Source of the DNA: Bryobacterales bacterium
GTDB lineage: Bacteria > Acidobacteriota > Terriglobia > Bryobacterales > Bryobacteraceae
Assembly (NCBI GenBank): GCA_003166875.1
Contig: PMUN01000330.1
Coordinates: 1-35,720 of the forward strand
Reading direction: 5' to 3'
Length of the DNA: 35,720 nt
Position 1 is the first letter of the stretch. The number at the start of each line of letters is the position of its first letter. Below, piece by piece: positions 16,277 to 25,713 of the stretch. Both the position numbers and the translations under genes were made by a program. The notes beneath the pieces are model-generated. The model was given only the letters and a program-made list of their open reading frames with translations, searched no databases and was not told the DNA's origin.

Positions 16277-17488
16277 TCAAGGGAGCGGGAGCAGGATCGA
16301 AGGAATGGCCTCGAGGGCCATGGCAATCGCTCCGCGCAGCACCGCGGCTTCGCCCAGGCTGGCCGCGGCAATACGCGGCACAGCGAACTCGCTACGTTCC
16401 AGCTCTTTTCTGACAAAGCCGATCAGCGCCGGATGCCGCCCCACCTCGCCACCCAGCACGACCAGCCCGGGGTTCAAAATCAGCGACAGGTTCACGATCA
16501 CGTCCGCCACGATGGCCGCGCGCTGCTTGACTACCTGCTTGGCCGCGGCTTCGCCCCTTTGCGCCATGTCGAGAATCGCCGTCACATCCACTCGCCCGGC
16601 GCCGCGCATGGTGGTCCCTAACTGCGCCGTTGTCTCGCGCCAACTCTCGCGGATTCCGGTGCTGGAAAGCACCGCCTCCAGTGCGCCGAAATCGTGCAAG
16701 ACCGGGTCGCGCCGCGAGATGTGAGGCAGCCTCAAATAACCGATCTCGCCCGCCGACCACTGCGCCCCGTGATACAGCCTTCCGTCCAGCACGATGCCCG
16801 CGCTGACGTTGGCTCCGATGTCAATCTCGACAAACGACGTCTCGCCCTGCGCGGCGCCCTCCATTCGTTCACCCAGCGCCGCGAGGTTCGTGTCGTTCTC
16901 CACCGTCACCTGGCATCCGACGCTCCGCTTCAACATCGATCGCAGTGGAACGTCGCGCCAGTTCTCCAGCGTGCTGATCGCCAACACCACGCCTTCGTCC
17001 ACGTTCGTGATCGCCGGTACGCCCGCCACCAGCGCCAGCACCTGGTCGCGCTTCAGGCCCCGGGCCCTGAGGATACGGCGGATCTCTTCGGCGATCAGGG
17101 CACACATCGCCTCTGGCGTCGTCTTCCGGCCGGCGAGCCACACCTCGGAGGTGTCCAACTCCTTTCCGCACAAGTCCGTCAGCAGGAACGAAACAAACTG
17201 CGCGGTGATCCGCACGCTCACCAGACAACCGCGCTCGGCCTTGAAGCGGATCAGGTCCGGCGGCCTTCCGCCGTTCGACGCACCTTCACCCAGGGGCTGA
17301 ACCAATTCCGCCGACAGCAGGTCGGCAATCACATTCGTTACCGTCGGCGCGCTCATGCCCGAGGTGCGCACCAGGTCCGCGCGGGAGCACGTGCCCGCTT
17401 CACGCAGCAGCTTCAGCAGAGTCAGAGCGTTCGTGCGCCGCAGGAGCGGCGGCCGGCCAATCGGACTCGTTGTTTTCTTTCCCGTCAC
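16277..17488 (-). CDS. ROK-family transcriptional repressor
   Basis: A 403-residue protein with a GTG start at 17488. Residues 15-75 form a winged HTH (TNALTLLKLLREAGTCSRAD, then SGMSAPTVTNVIADLLSAEL, followed by the wing NGGRPPD), as in NagC/Mlc/XylR. The C-terminal ROK domain keeps ENDTNLAALGE and ANVSAGIVLDG but has lost the DIGGT phosphate loop (RITAQFVSFLL), so it senses rather than phosphorylates. As in the kinase next door, GEIGYLRL replaces the GH and Cys zinc motif, which in NagC/Mlc supports inducer-linked folding. It is convergent with the kinase (11-base gap) and probably represses the permease-kinase and isomerase genes until sugar is present. Confidence 0.9.
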   Translation of the reverse strand: MTGKKTTSPIGRPPLLRRTNALTLLKLLREAGTCSRADLVRTSGMSAPTVTNVIADLLSAELVQPLGEGASNGGRPPDLIRFKAERGCLVSVRITAQFVSFLLTDLCGKELDTSEVWLAGRKTTPEAMCALIAEEIRRILRARGLKRDQVLALVAGVPAITNVDEGVVLAISTLENWRDVPLRSMLKRSVGCQVTVENDTNLAALGERMEGAAQGETSFVEIDIGANVSAGIVLDGRLYHGAQWSAGEIGYLRLPHISRRDPVLHDFGALEAVLSSTGIRESWRETTAQLGTTMRGAGRVDVTAILDMAQRGEAAAKQVVKQRAAIVADVIVNLSLILNPGLVVLGGEVGRHPALIGFVRKELERSEFAVPRIAAASLGEAAVLRGAIAMALEAIPSILLPLP

Positions 17489-17866
17489 TCGAATCCCGGT
17501 TTTGTCTACCCTTATCCGGTTCCCTCGGAATTATAGCAATCATGAGCTGATGAGCTCCCGCGGCGCGCCCTCTCCACTTACGCCACAATCGATCTTTGTA
17601 AGGAACACTAAAAAAGTTACTCTCGCTTCTTTACATAAGGAGATGGCGTGCGTCAATGGCATTGCTGTGGTGAAAGAATCGAAGTAGCCATTCCGCGTTT
17701 TGAGATCTAAGACATTTCGTTCCCTTGACGATCGCGGAGAGCTATCTGGCAAGGGCTTTGTTCAACATTGACGGAAGTCGGGAGGAGTCTCTTCGCTGAT
17801 TTCGTGCAACCCCCACTATTCTTGCAGTTACGCTTGACCGTTCGGCATTTAACGACTCTGCTGGGT
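17489..17866. other. Upstream region of the ROK repressor gene
   Basis: No gene is visible. Both flanking genes read leftward, so the region should hold the repressor's promoter and the 3' end of the large secreted-protein gene. A TTGTAA half-site at 17596-17601 and a nearby A-rich stretch (17609-17615) are candidate regulatory sequence. Confidence 0.35.
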
Positions 17867-20800
17867 TTACTTGACGGCGATGGTTGCCCCCATCTGACTC
17901 GCGCTATTTCCTACCTTGACGACCAGCGGAACGCCGGGTCCGGCAGCGGCGCCCCCCGGTACCACCGCGTTCACCTGGAACAGGCCCGCCACCTCGCCCG
18001 GCGCCTGGCCGGAGAACAACACAGTCGAGTCTACCCCACCGATACTTACGCCGACCGGTTGCCCGCTTTCGCCCGCACCTGTTCCGAAGATCTGAATCAC
18101 CGACCCCGGTGCCGCAGGATTCGCCGCGTCGTTCACTGAGTTGTCCTGATTCAGAACCGCCGCCTGGCCGCGCCCCGAGCCCGAGAGGGTGAACAATCCC
18201 GGTACGGCCGGCACAACGGGTATGGCAGCGGGCGAAGACGAAAACCCGTCATATACAAGCTGAATGGCCGTAGTGGATTGGCCTGCAATTCCGGGCGGAA
18301 CCACCACGTTGACTTGCGAATAGGCGGCGTAAAGAACGGGACCGGCCACGCCGTCGAAAAGCACCTGGGTATCGTGGAAGAAAGTGCTGTCATGCGGCCC
18401 CAACTCCGTTCCGTAGATCGAAATGATCTCTCCCGGAGCGAGTGCCCGGCCCAATCCCGATGCGGCGCTTACAACCGAGCCGATTACCGGCGGCCCCGTC
18501 GGCAGTGGAGCCGTAATCGTTAGCGTTACCGGAATGGTCACGGTCTCAGTCGCGGTTGAAGCCAGGATCGAACCGTAATAGACGCCTGCGGCGAGCGACG
18601 CGGGATTCGCCGTCACGTTGATCCATCCCGGTGTCGTAATCACTGGCCGGCTCGGTATGGAGAGCCAATTCCCGCCCGTCAAAGTTACTGCCCGAGTTGT
18701 CACTTCGGCTGGCTCCAGCCCGGTGTCGAACGAGATGGCCAACAGGGTTTGCCCCGAGAATGCAAGACTGGGCGGTATCGCGAGCAGACGCGCGGGGTTC
18801 TTCTTTGTCACCACTAGAACCACCGGCAGTTGAGTGGGTCCCGCGCCACTTGCCGGAGTCAGTGTCACTACACCGGTATAGATGCCTGCCGCCAGTCCGC
18901 TTGGATCTGCCTTGACCGTAACAGAGGAGGCGGCTTGGGTAATCCCCATCCAGGACCCGCCCGAGTTGGTCACGGCCGACGCGGAAAACGCTCCGCCTGT
19001 GACATTCACGGTCACGGGCGTGGGCGCCCCGCTCCCCGTCATGTTAAGGGTGGCGGCGAACCAGATGCCTAGCACGTCGGCGTAAAGCAGCGGGTTCGGG
19101 ATGTATTCAATGATGGGAAAAGCCGCGACAACCCAAGCCGAATTCACGAGAATCTCGCCGCTATACAAGCCTGGCGCGTTGCTGAAGCTAACTGTTACCG
19201 GGATCTCGTCCTTAACGGAATCCACACTCCCTACGGAGAACCAGTTTCCGCCTCCATCGATAATCCCGGACGCCGACAGCGGAGGGAAGAACAGGTCTTT
19301 GCTCAAAGAAAGCGAATACGCGTAGCTTGTGGTATCCGCAGGCTCAAACTCAAGCAGGAAATTCTGAGGCGCCAGATAAACGATTCCGTCGAAAACGTCC
19401 AGCCTGACCTGGGTGACGCCTGGAATTCCATTCGCGGAGCTTGGGCTTACGGTAATGGTTCCGAAGTAACTGCCTGCGACCAGTGAGGATGAATTTACGC
19501 TGGCCACCAGCGATACGGCGCATCCCCCGCCCGCCTGCACTGCTGACGTCACCGAAAGCCAGTGCCCCGATTCGGTCGCGCTCGATACGTTCAACGTCGC
19601 GCTGTTGTCATTGCAGGAATACGCAAAGGTTTGAGCCGCCGGAGGCGCGGCGCCCACCTTCCAAGCGAATTGCAGATAGGGAGTGTTCGTGCCGGCCTGC
19701 ACGGGAAGCGTGACGGCAATCGGCTGCTGGAGCGTAAAGAGATTGTCCGGGGTGAAAGCGCCACCCGCGTATCCGACAGCGCGGAACGGACCCGTTGCGC
19801 TGATCGAAACGTATGAGGATCTTTGCGGGGAGTCACCGCCAAAATTGCCGGCGACCGCGCCCGGCGCAAGAGTAAACGTTTGCGGCGGCCCGGCGGTAAA
19901 GCCGTCCGGGCTCACCACCACTGTCACATCCACCGGAACCAAATTCGCATTCTGAATCACGGCGTCGTGGTTGGCCGAGACCGCGGTAAACTCCCGCAAA
20001 GGAAAGATAACGCGTCGCGGGGGTGCCGGGCCGAAGGGAACCTCGGCTGGCAAAAACGCGAAGTAAGTGCTCTCCCCGCCGTCAGGATTGCTGACGTGCA
20101 CGCGCTTCCCCGTCATTTCCACCGGCCCGCCCGAGGTAACGAAATCGATCTCGTTGGCACTCAGAACCTGCACCGAAGCGACACCCACGCCGTCCACCGA
20201 CAGGACAGATGTGGGAACGAATCCGGTCCCCGTCACGCGAACCGCGGTGCCAACAGGCAGGCGGCCACCGCCCGGCGAGACATCTCCAATAGACAAACTC
20301 CCTCCCACGGTTAAGGTGCCGGGAGTAACCGAGACGGTGTAGGGATTGCCCTGCGCATCATCCCAGGGCTGCGGACTTGGGTCGAGTGAGATGCTGGTCT
20401 TTGTGCCGGGTAGGACGCCGGGCAGAACCGGCACGGTAACGACGAAAACGGGAAGACCAGGCAGCCGCCCGACGCCGGCGCTATAGGACGGCGGAAAAGC
20501 GTCAGGGTCGCTGTTGAACTTCATGTCGATTACCCTGCCCTGCACGGTCGGAGCACCGTAGATATCGCCGGTAGCGCTGAAGGCCATCACCTGGATGATG
20601 TCGCCGAACACGGCCGGGTCCAGCGACATGAAGCAACGCCCCGAGGACACCGCTTTGGGCGTCGCAAGAAACACCTTGATCTGCGCCGTCGCGCCCGCCG
20701 GAACCGTTTCGTTCGAAACAACGAGTTGCAGCGTGTCTGCGGAAAGCAAAGCCGCCCAGAACAATCCCAGCACGCACGGTGTGGCAAAAGGCCTCAGCCC

Positions 20801-20869
20801 GCGAATGATCGCTGCGTTTGCCTTCAATCCGATATGCATCTCGCAAAGGAATGGCGAGCACTCCGGCAT
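17867..20869 (-). CDS. Large secreted Ig-like/BACON protein with Solibacter-type C-terminal domain
   Basis: A 1000-residue exported protein; the start may also be the ATG at 20839. The N-terminal signal covers about residues 20-44 (RPFATPCVLGLFWAALLSA). It is followed by a cohesin-like beta domain (45-195, LVVSNETVPAGATAQIKVFL) and an IPT/TIG-like domain (195-280, RVTGTGFVPTSVLSVDGVG). Several BACON-like repeats follow, with the W-L/F-S motif (HWLSVTSA, NWFSVGSV, SWMGITQA, NWLSIPSR) and AGxYxGxI turns. The last about 230 residues match the Solibacter-specific C-terminal domain: SAASGLGRALAPGEIISIYG, PGLFTLSGSGRGQAAVLNQD and IQIFGTGAGE. Such proteins are surface or extracellular adhesion/carbohydrate-binding scaffolds; no catalytic site is seen. 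Confidence 0.9.
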   Translation of the reverse strand: MPECSPFLCEMHIGLKANAAIIRGLRPFATPCVLGLFWAALLSADTLQLVVSNETVPAGATAQIKVFLATPKAVSSGRCFMSLDPAVFGDIIQVMAFSATGDIYGAPTVQGRVIDMKFNSDPDAFPPSYSAGVGRLPGLPVFVVTVPVLPGVLPGTKTSISLDPSPQPWDDAQGNPYTVSVTPGTLTVGGSLSIGDVSPGGGRLPVGTAVRVTGTGFVPTSVLSVDGVGVASVQVLSANEIDFVTSGGPVEMTGKRVHVSNPDGGESTYFAFLPAEVPFGPAPPRRVIFPLREFTAVSANHDAVIQNANLVPVDVTVVVSPDGFTAGPPQTFTLAPGAVAGNFGGDSPQRSSYVSISATGPFRAVGYAGGAFTPDNLFTLQQPIAVTLPVQAGTNTPYLQFAWKVGAAPPAAQTFAYSCNDNSATLNVSSATESGHWLSVTSAVQAGGGCAVSLVASVNSSSLVAGSYFGTITVSPSSANGIPGVTQVRLDVFDGIVYLAPQNFLLEFEPADTTSYAYSLSLSKDLFFPPLSASGIIDGGGNWFSVGSVDSVKDEIPVTVSFSNAPGLYSGEILVNSAWVVAAFPIIEYIPNPLLYADVLGIWFAATLNMTGSGAPTPVTVNVTGGAFSASAVTNSGGSWMGITQAASSVTVKADPSGLAAGIYTGVVTLTPASGAGPTQLPVVLVVTKKNPARLLAIPPSLAFSGQTLLAISFDTGLEPAEVTTRAVTLTGGNWLSIPSRPVITTPGWINVTANPASLAAGVYYGSILASTATETVTIPVTLTITAPLPTGPPVIGSVVSAASGLGRALAPGEIISIYGTELGPHDSTFFHDTQVLFDGVAGPVLYAAYSQVNVVVPPGIAGQSTTAIQLVYDGFSSSPAAIPVVPAVPGLFTLSGSGRGQAAVLNQDNSVNDAANPAAPGSVIQIFGTGAGESGQPVGVSIGGVDSTVLFSGQAPGEVAGLFQVNAVVPGGAAAGPGVPLVVKVGNSASQMGATIAVK

Positions 20870-21654
20870 CCAATCCGGCCCCGTAGGCCTCCAGGCCGGC
20901 TGAAATCCGGGCCGTGGCGGGGTTGCGGTTGTGAGACGGCGTTACCGGAAAATGGCCACTACTTGAGCGTGTAGTCCGCATTTTGCGGAAGTGCCGCCGC
21001 GTCTTGTTCCGCACCGCAGCTTGCGATGAGGGTTTCCCGGTACAGCTTTGGGTTCGATGAAACTGCATTCGACGGTCTTGGCCGGCGATGATAACGTCGT
21101 ACCGACCGTGCAGGACATATATCCCACGCGATCTCTCGATAACAACGCATTGATTCAACCTCAGAGTCGCCAAGCCGGTTAAACCTGAGAGTACAAGCCG
21201 ATTCACTTCGAGCTCAGATGGGATCGCAAGCGCCGCTCTACGAAAGCGACCCTGTCCCGGCAATCCAACATACTTGAAGGGAGGTCATCGGGCAGGTTTT
21301 ACGTCTAATGTTCTTGCGATTTCCTGGAGTGCCACCTGGAAGCACAGACTCCGCATTCTCAGTTAGCACCTCGCGAAGGTACCGGACAAGGTGTTCCTCA
21401 ATAGCGTCGGACGTTTGAACGAGTTGAGGGACTGTAGTGGGTGGAAGACTTTCAAGTCGCTTGTGAAGGTCGACTTTTATCGACTCAATGGTGTCGGAAT
21501 GCAGGGCAGCCTCTTTTCGGGCGGGGTCGTGTCCTTCTCGCGCGATTGGGGCTCCAGTTGTACTACTTCGCCGTTGGGTCCTATTTGTTAGTCACCTCAG
21601 AGAAATAGCTGCTGCAATTCGCGTTTGCCCTGTCTCCGACGAGGGCATACAATC
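20870..21654. other. Mostly non-coding region with a possible minus-strand relic
   Basis: No intact gene was recognised. On the minus strand around 21060-21210 the translation looks protein-like (LSGLTGLATLRLNQCVVIE, GIYVLHGRYDVIIAGQ). Near 20960-21050 another frame ends in QNADYTLK. This could be a frameshifted remnant of an unidentified gene. The promoter of the large secreted protein should lie at the left edge. Confidence 0.3.
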
Positions 21655-21798
21655 ATGGACCAGATCTACAAGCTGCAACTGCATCGCACGATGCATTTGC
21701 AAGGGTTCGACGATTATGGTGCGGTGGCCGCGCTGTGGGGTGCGTCGGATACCGGCTTCACTGTCTCCGGCATATTCCGCGACATGGCCGAATACTAA
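21655..21798 (+). pseudogene. 47-residue ORF, probably the truncated start of a larger gene
   Basis: ATG at 21655, TAA at 21796-21798. The sequence (MDQIYKLQLHRTMHLQGFDD, then AALWGASDTGFTVSGIFRDM) has a regular beta-rich, coding-like composition and reads like the N-terminus of a longer protein cut off after the first domain. No clear ribosome site was seen. I do not recognise a function. The region after it is non-coding with a REP sequence. Confidence 0.35.
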
Positions 21799-21878
21799 AT
21801 ATCGTCAATCGCAACCTCGGCCAGGCGTCCCGGTCTGCTGGATACCCGTGGACGGAACTCTCCTAGGGACTGCCGCGT

Positions 21879-21912
21879 CACCGACTCCCTTACGGTCGCG
21901 GTTCGGTAACAC
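21879..21912 (+). repeat. REP-like element, single copy
   Basis: A 34-bp sequence running from CACCGACTCCC to GGTTCGGTAACAC. The same sequence occurs in inverted orientation at 35641-35674 with a single mismatch. ACCGA/TCGGT at the ends allow a hairpin. Short intergenic palindromes shared between distant sites are typical of REP elements. Confidence 0.65.
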
Positions 21913-22579
21913 ATGTCCGTAAAAACCGGCATCGCGCATCCGGCGGCGAATCCGGCCGCCTGGAACGGGAGGAACCAAAAATCGTTGTCGTACACCGTGA
22001 CGATCTCACGAAGAGGAGAGTATCGGGCGGCCGGGCGGCCTGTTCCGGTAAGCAATCTCGGATGCCCGGACTGTTGTTTGTCGGTCATCGGCTGTTGCGT
22101 CTAACATCTCTCATCGGGGGAATCGCGCATCAACCGCTGCAAGGCGAGGAACGTAGGGAAGGGAGCCAACGCATCCGAGCCGCGGATTTCCCTTCCCGCC
22201 CAATTCCCGCACAATGTGCGATCCCCGCGCATCATATTCCTCGCAGTTCTCCCGCAACTCCGACTGCGGAAGTCTTTTCTTTGCAATGGGACTGTCGGTA
22301 AACTACGGAGGGTTTCTTCCTTGACACCTTGCTTAGACGCGACCACTCTTGACATGGGTCTCGTTCTCGTCTTCTGGGGACTCGCCGGCGGCCAGGAACG
22401 TGCGATCCTGGAAATTCGGACCCCTCGGTGGACCATTCCGAACCAGCCTCGCCTCTCCGGGCTGCGGCTGCAACTCGCGAGATCAAAGATGGATGGCGTA
22501 TTAGTATGAGTTGTTCCAACTGATACACACTACCAAAGATGCCGGCAGGGGTACACTGAACGATGCGGAGGAGTCCGAA
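21913..22579. other. Intergenic region upstream of the methyltransferase gene
   Basis: No gene was recognised. Two TTGACA hexamers occur (starting at 22322 and 22351), either of which could be a -35 element, but no convincing -10 was found at proper spacing. A small CCGCA/TGCGG inverted repeat lies near 22250-22270. Confidence 0.3.
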
Positions 22580-24193
22580 ATGGAAATTTCGTTTAACTTG
22601 ATCGCTGTCTTGATGGCAGGCACGATCATCGGCGCGCTGGGCGTCGCGGGTGCAGTGGTCGTGCTTAGGATGCGTCGAGCGGGTTTGGCGTTGCACCACC
22701 AAATCGCAGATGTGTCCGCCCAGATTCACGTTATCCGGGACGAAATCTCTGCCTCGAACACCGACAACAGTCGCCATAAGACACAACTTGACGAGAGCCT
22801 GGCCGGCATATGCGACCACACGTTGAGCATTGCGGGCACTGTATCGCGCATTGCTGACACCACATCGCGAATTCTCGATTCGACTTACGGGACCGAAACT
22901 GGGTTGCATGGAATCGCCAACCAGGTGAGTGCGCTTGCGGCCGCCGAACACGAGTCTTCTGACCGTGCCGCGCTTACAGCTGTGGGAGTTGCACTAACGC
23001 GGAAGCGCCTCCGGAAGCTCGATGGGGCGGTCGGATCGCCCCAATTCGCCAACCCGGCACACGCCACCCCGCAGGGTGACGCGACTCGAATCATAATTCC
23101 GGAAGGACGTTGGGCATATGCGGCCGTAATCCCGCTATACGTCCCCTCGGGTCTTGTTGGCGACTTGTGGGTTCAAGTTCGAGCGGCGGTATTGGATGGT
23201 GACGGTGGCTTCGGCCTGCTGAATCGAGCGAGCGACGATTGCCAGGATCGAATCTTCGTGGATGCGGGGCCGAGCACCCGTACGATTTTTCTCCGTATCA
23301 AAGATGCCGCCGATCTGCGCGGCGTGGTCATCCAGAATTCCAAGCCAGATGGGAAGGGCGGGGAGATCTTACTCGAAGGAGTGTCAGTATATGTCGACGA
23401 AGGCGTTGAAGATGGTCGCGCCCAAACAGCCTGGCCGTATCAGCCGGGTGTTGGAGGCGACATGTTGCTGAAGGATTCCTTCGATCTGCTCCGACGAAAA
23501 TGGGGCGAGGTGCCGGCGACGGCGATGGACCGAATCAACTCGGCGGATTTGCTGAAACTCGCCGACAGTGAACTTCTCGCTCGTTGGGAACACTTTCGTT
23601 CCGTCTCCGTGACGGGTCACGCCTTTGCGAGCCGCGGCTGGTACGATCTCCTCTATAGAGATGTCTTTCACGGTAAGAAAATATTGGATGTTGGCTGTGG
23701 TCTGGCAATCACGTCCCTTCCGTTTGCGGAAAATGGGGCGGATGTTACATTCGTCGACCTGGTCCAATCGAATCTGGATGTGGTTCGTCGCTTGTGCCGG
23801 CTGAAAGGCGTTGAGAACACGCGGTTCTGTTACATGGAGGATCTTGGTTCGCTCGCACAACTGGCCGAGGACTACGATTTCATTTACTGCTGTGGGTCGA
23901 TGATCAATGCTCCTCTGGATGTGACTCGCCTGGAAGCTCAGGAACTACTGAAACACCTCAAGGTCGGTGGCCGATGGGTTGAGCTGGCATATCCCAAATC
24001 GCGATGGGAGCGAGAGGGATACATGCCGTTCGATCTCTGGGGCGAGAAGACTGACGGCGGAGCCCCGTGGATGGAATGGCACGACCTGAGTAAGGTGAAG
24101 GGCTACCTCGCGCCGGCGCAATTTGAGGTCGTCCTGGAGGTCGAATTCCATGACGGCGATTTCAACTGGTTCGACCTTCTGAGACGATCCTGA
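22580..24193 (+). CDS. Membrane-anchored protein with coiled coil, beta domain and C-terminal SAM methyltransferase
   Basis: A 537-residue protein. The start at 22580 is chosen because GGAGGAG precedes it and the frame then opens directly into a membrane segment (LIAVLMAGTIIGALGVAGAV). Residues about 30-130 are a helical, coiled-coil-like stretch (LHHQIADVSAQIHVIRDEIS). Residues about 165-285 look like a beta-sandwich (RIIIPEGRWAYAAVIPLYVP, IFLRIKDAADLRGVVIQNS). From about residue 330 comes a class I methyltransferase: motif I ILDVGCGLAITSLPF, then VTFVDLVQSNLDVV, and YDFIYCCGSM as motif IV-like. With a short N-terminus before the helix, the enzyme is probably cytoplasmic on the inner membrane. 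The substrate is unknown. Confidence 0.8.
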   Translation: MEISFNLIAVLMAGTIIGALGVAGAVVVLRMRRAGLALHHQIADVSAQIHVIRDEISASNTDNSRHKTQLDESLAGICDHTLSIAGTVSRIADTTSRILDSTYGTETGLHGIANQVSALAAAEHESSDRAALTAVGVALTRKRLRKLDGAVGSPQFANPAHATPQGDATRIIIPEGRWAYAAVIPLYVPSGLVGDLWVQVRAAVLDGDGGFGLLNRASDDCQDRIFVDAGPSTRTIFLRIKDAADLRGVVIQNSKPDGKGGEILLEGVSVYVDEGVEDGRAQTAWPYQPGVGGDMLLKDSFDLLRRKWGEVPATAMDRINSADLLKLADSELLARWEHFRSVSVTGHAFASRGWYDLLYRDVFHGKKILDVGCGLAITSLPFAENGADVTFVDLVQSNLDVVRRLCRLKGVENTRFCYMEDLGSLAQLAEDYDFIYCCGSMINAPLDVTRLEAQELLKHLKVGGRWVELAYPKSRWEREGYMPFDLWGEKTDGGAPWMEWHDLSKVKGYLAPAQFEVVLEVEFHDGDFNWFDLLRRS

Positions 24194-24276
24194 TTGGAAT
24201 AGGACGTTCGTCGACAGCGTACACCAGCAGATGGATCCTGTGCGATGTTGAATCTCGATCCAGCGGCAACTTTCCC

Positions 24277-25683
24277 CTAGTGCAGTCCTACCTGGCCCCG
24301 CACTGACTCGAGCAGCTTTGCTGGATCGAACCCAATCCCATCCCGGAAGACCATCCGGACCTTTTCGACGTCCGAAATCTGTTTGGAGGGGTTTCCGTCC
24401 AGGACAACGAGGTCGGCTTGCTTACCGCGTGCGATGGAGCCGATGTGATCGTCCAAGCCTAGGAATTTTGCGCCATTCAGGGTGGCGATCCGGATCGCCT
24501 CCTCCGCGCTAAAGCCGCCCTCCACCAGCAATTCGACATTGCGTTGATCGCCGAAGCCGGCCAGCGCGCTACCGTTGCCGGTCGGATCGCAGCCGGCCAT
24601 CAGCAAACCACCCGCTTTCACAAAAGCGCGCTCGAATTCCACTTCCTTCTTGATGCGCAGGGCGCTGGATGAGCGCGCTTGCTCAGGAAGCCGATCCCGG
24701 CTGCTCAGATAAAGCAACGCCGCGGTGGGCGACAGCGCTTCCAAAAATCGCGGCTGGAGTGGAGGCGCCACCTCGAAAACCGCTAGCGTCGAAGTCACCG
24801 CAACTTTGTGTTGAACCAACTCCTGAATCGTTCTTTGCACGGCTTCGCCATTTACGTCCAGCTGGGCCAACTCCTGCGCCGAGCCTTGCGGGCATAGATC
24901 CGGCTGCTTTGCGGGATTGAATTCCGAATCCACCACCAGGCCGTGCTCCAGGTTATCGATTCCGAGCGCTGCCGCTTCTCGAAATCCCACCGAGCACAGG
25001 TGCCCGGTCAGCTTCAGGCCGCGCGCGTGAGCGGAGGTGAGCGCTGCTTCCAGCTCCCCGCGCGTGATATGCATGTAGGCCTTGAAAGAATGCGCCCCCA
25101 TGCTCGCCCAATACTCAACAAAACGCCGTGCGTCGTCCGGCGTATCGAGCTCGGCCATCTGCGGCGCGAAGCTCCCATGACCTTCCAGATAGCCCACGGT
25201 TATGAGCATCTTGGGACCAGGCATGCGGCCCTGGTCGATCATCTTTTTCAAGTTCAAGTCGGTGTAGGGCTCGAGCGTCCCCGCCGTGCGCGCCGTGGTG
25301 ACGCCGGAAGCCAGATAGAGCCGTGGAAAGCTCATGCCGTGTTCGATGTAAAGCGGCACGCCGCCTCCCGATGGATAGAACAGGTGTTCATGCATGCCCA
25401 CCAGGCCTGGAATCACGGTCTGGCCCGGCAATGCCATACGATGAGCTCCGGCCGGTACCTGGACTTGATCGACCGGGCCCACGGCCTGGATGCGGCCGCC
25501 TTCAATCACAATGGTTTGGTCTTCCCGCGACGGCGCGCCGGTCCCATCCAGGATGCGTACGTGTTCCAGCGCGATCACTGGCGCATCCACGGCGATGAAC
25601 GGTTTCACGCCCGGCGTGAACTGAGACTGGGCAATAAGTACGCTAGCCGCGGCGACAGCGACGATCCATGAGCGGGTTCTCAT
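24277..25683 (-). CDS. Exported amidohydrolase (imidazolonepropionase-like)
   Basis: A 468-residue metal-dependent hydrolase. The ATG at 25683 is used because it begins a signal peptide (MRTRSWIVAVAAASVLIAQS); the frame is open further upstream but overlaps the divergent gene. Metal-site motifs are complete: GMHEHLF (H98, H100), SFKAYMH with the bridging Lys, LTGHLCS, DNLEHGL and the late Asp in AGCDPTGNG. The C-terminal composite beta domain ends with GKQADLVVLDGNP. This family cleaves cyclic amides or small peptides such as Xaa-Pro or Xaa-Arg dipeptides. The signal peptide points to periplasmic action. The gene is divergent from the VWFA protein, 30 bases away. Confidence 0.9.
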   Translation of the reverse strand: MRTRSWIVAVAAASVLIAQSQFTPGVKPFIAVDAPVIALEHVRILDGTGAPSREDQTIVIEGGRIQAVGPVDQVQVPAGAHRMALPGQTVIPGLVGMHEHLFYPSGGGVPLYIEHGMSFPRLYLASGVTTARTAGTLEPYTDLNLKKMIDQGRMPGPKMLITVGYLEGHGSFAPQMAELDTPDDARRFVEYWASMGAHSFKAYMHITRGELEAALTSAHARGLKLTGHLCSVGFREAAALGIDNLEHGLVVDSEFNPAKQPDLCPQGSAQELAQLDVNGEAVQRTIQELVQHKVAVTSTLAVFEVAPPLQPRFLEALSPTAALLYLSSRDRLPEQARSSSALRIKKEVEFERAFVKAGGLLMAGCDPTGNGSALAGFGDQRNVELLVEGGFSAEEAIRIATLNGAKFLGLDDHIGSIARGKQADLVVLDGNPSKQISDVEKVRMVFRDGIGFDPAKLLESVRGQVGLH

Positions 25684-25713
25684 ACCGGTGAAGTATAACG
25701 GATTCAAGCTGCG

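Noticed and set aside
21795-22088. Minus-strand frame containing YRTATVRESVTR
   Set aside because: This peptide is the translation of the REP-like element and is not a gene.
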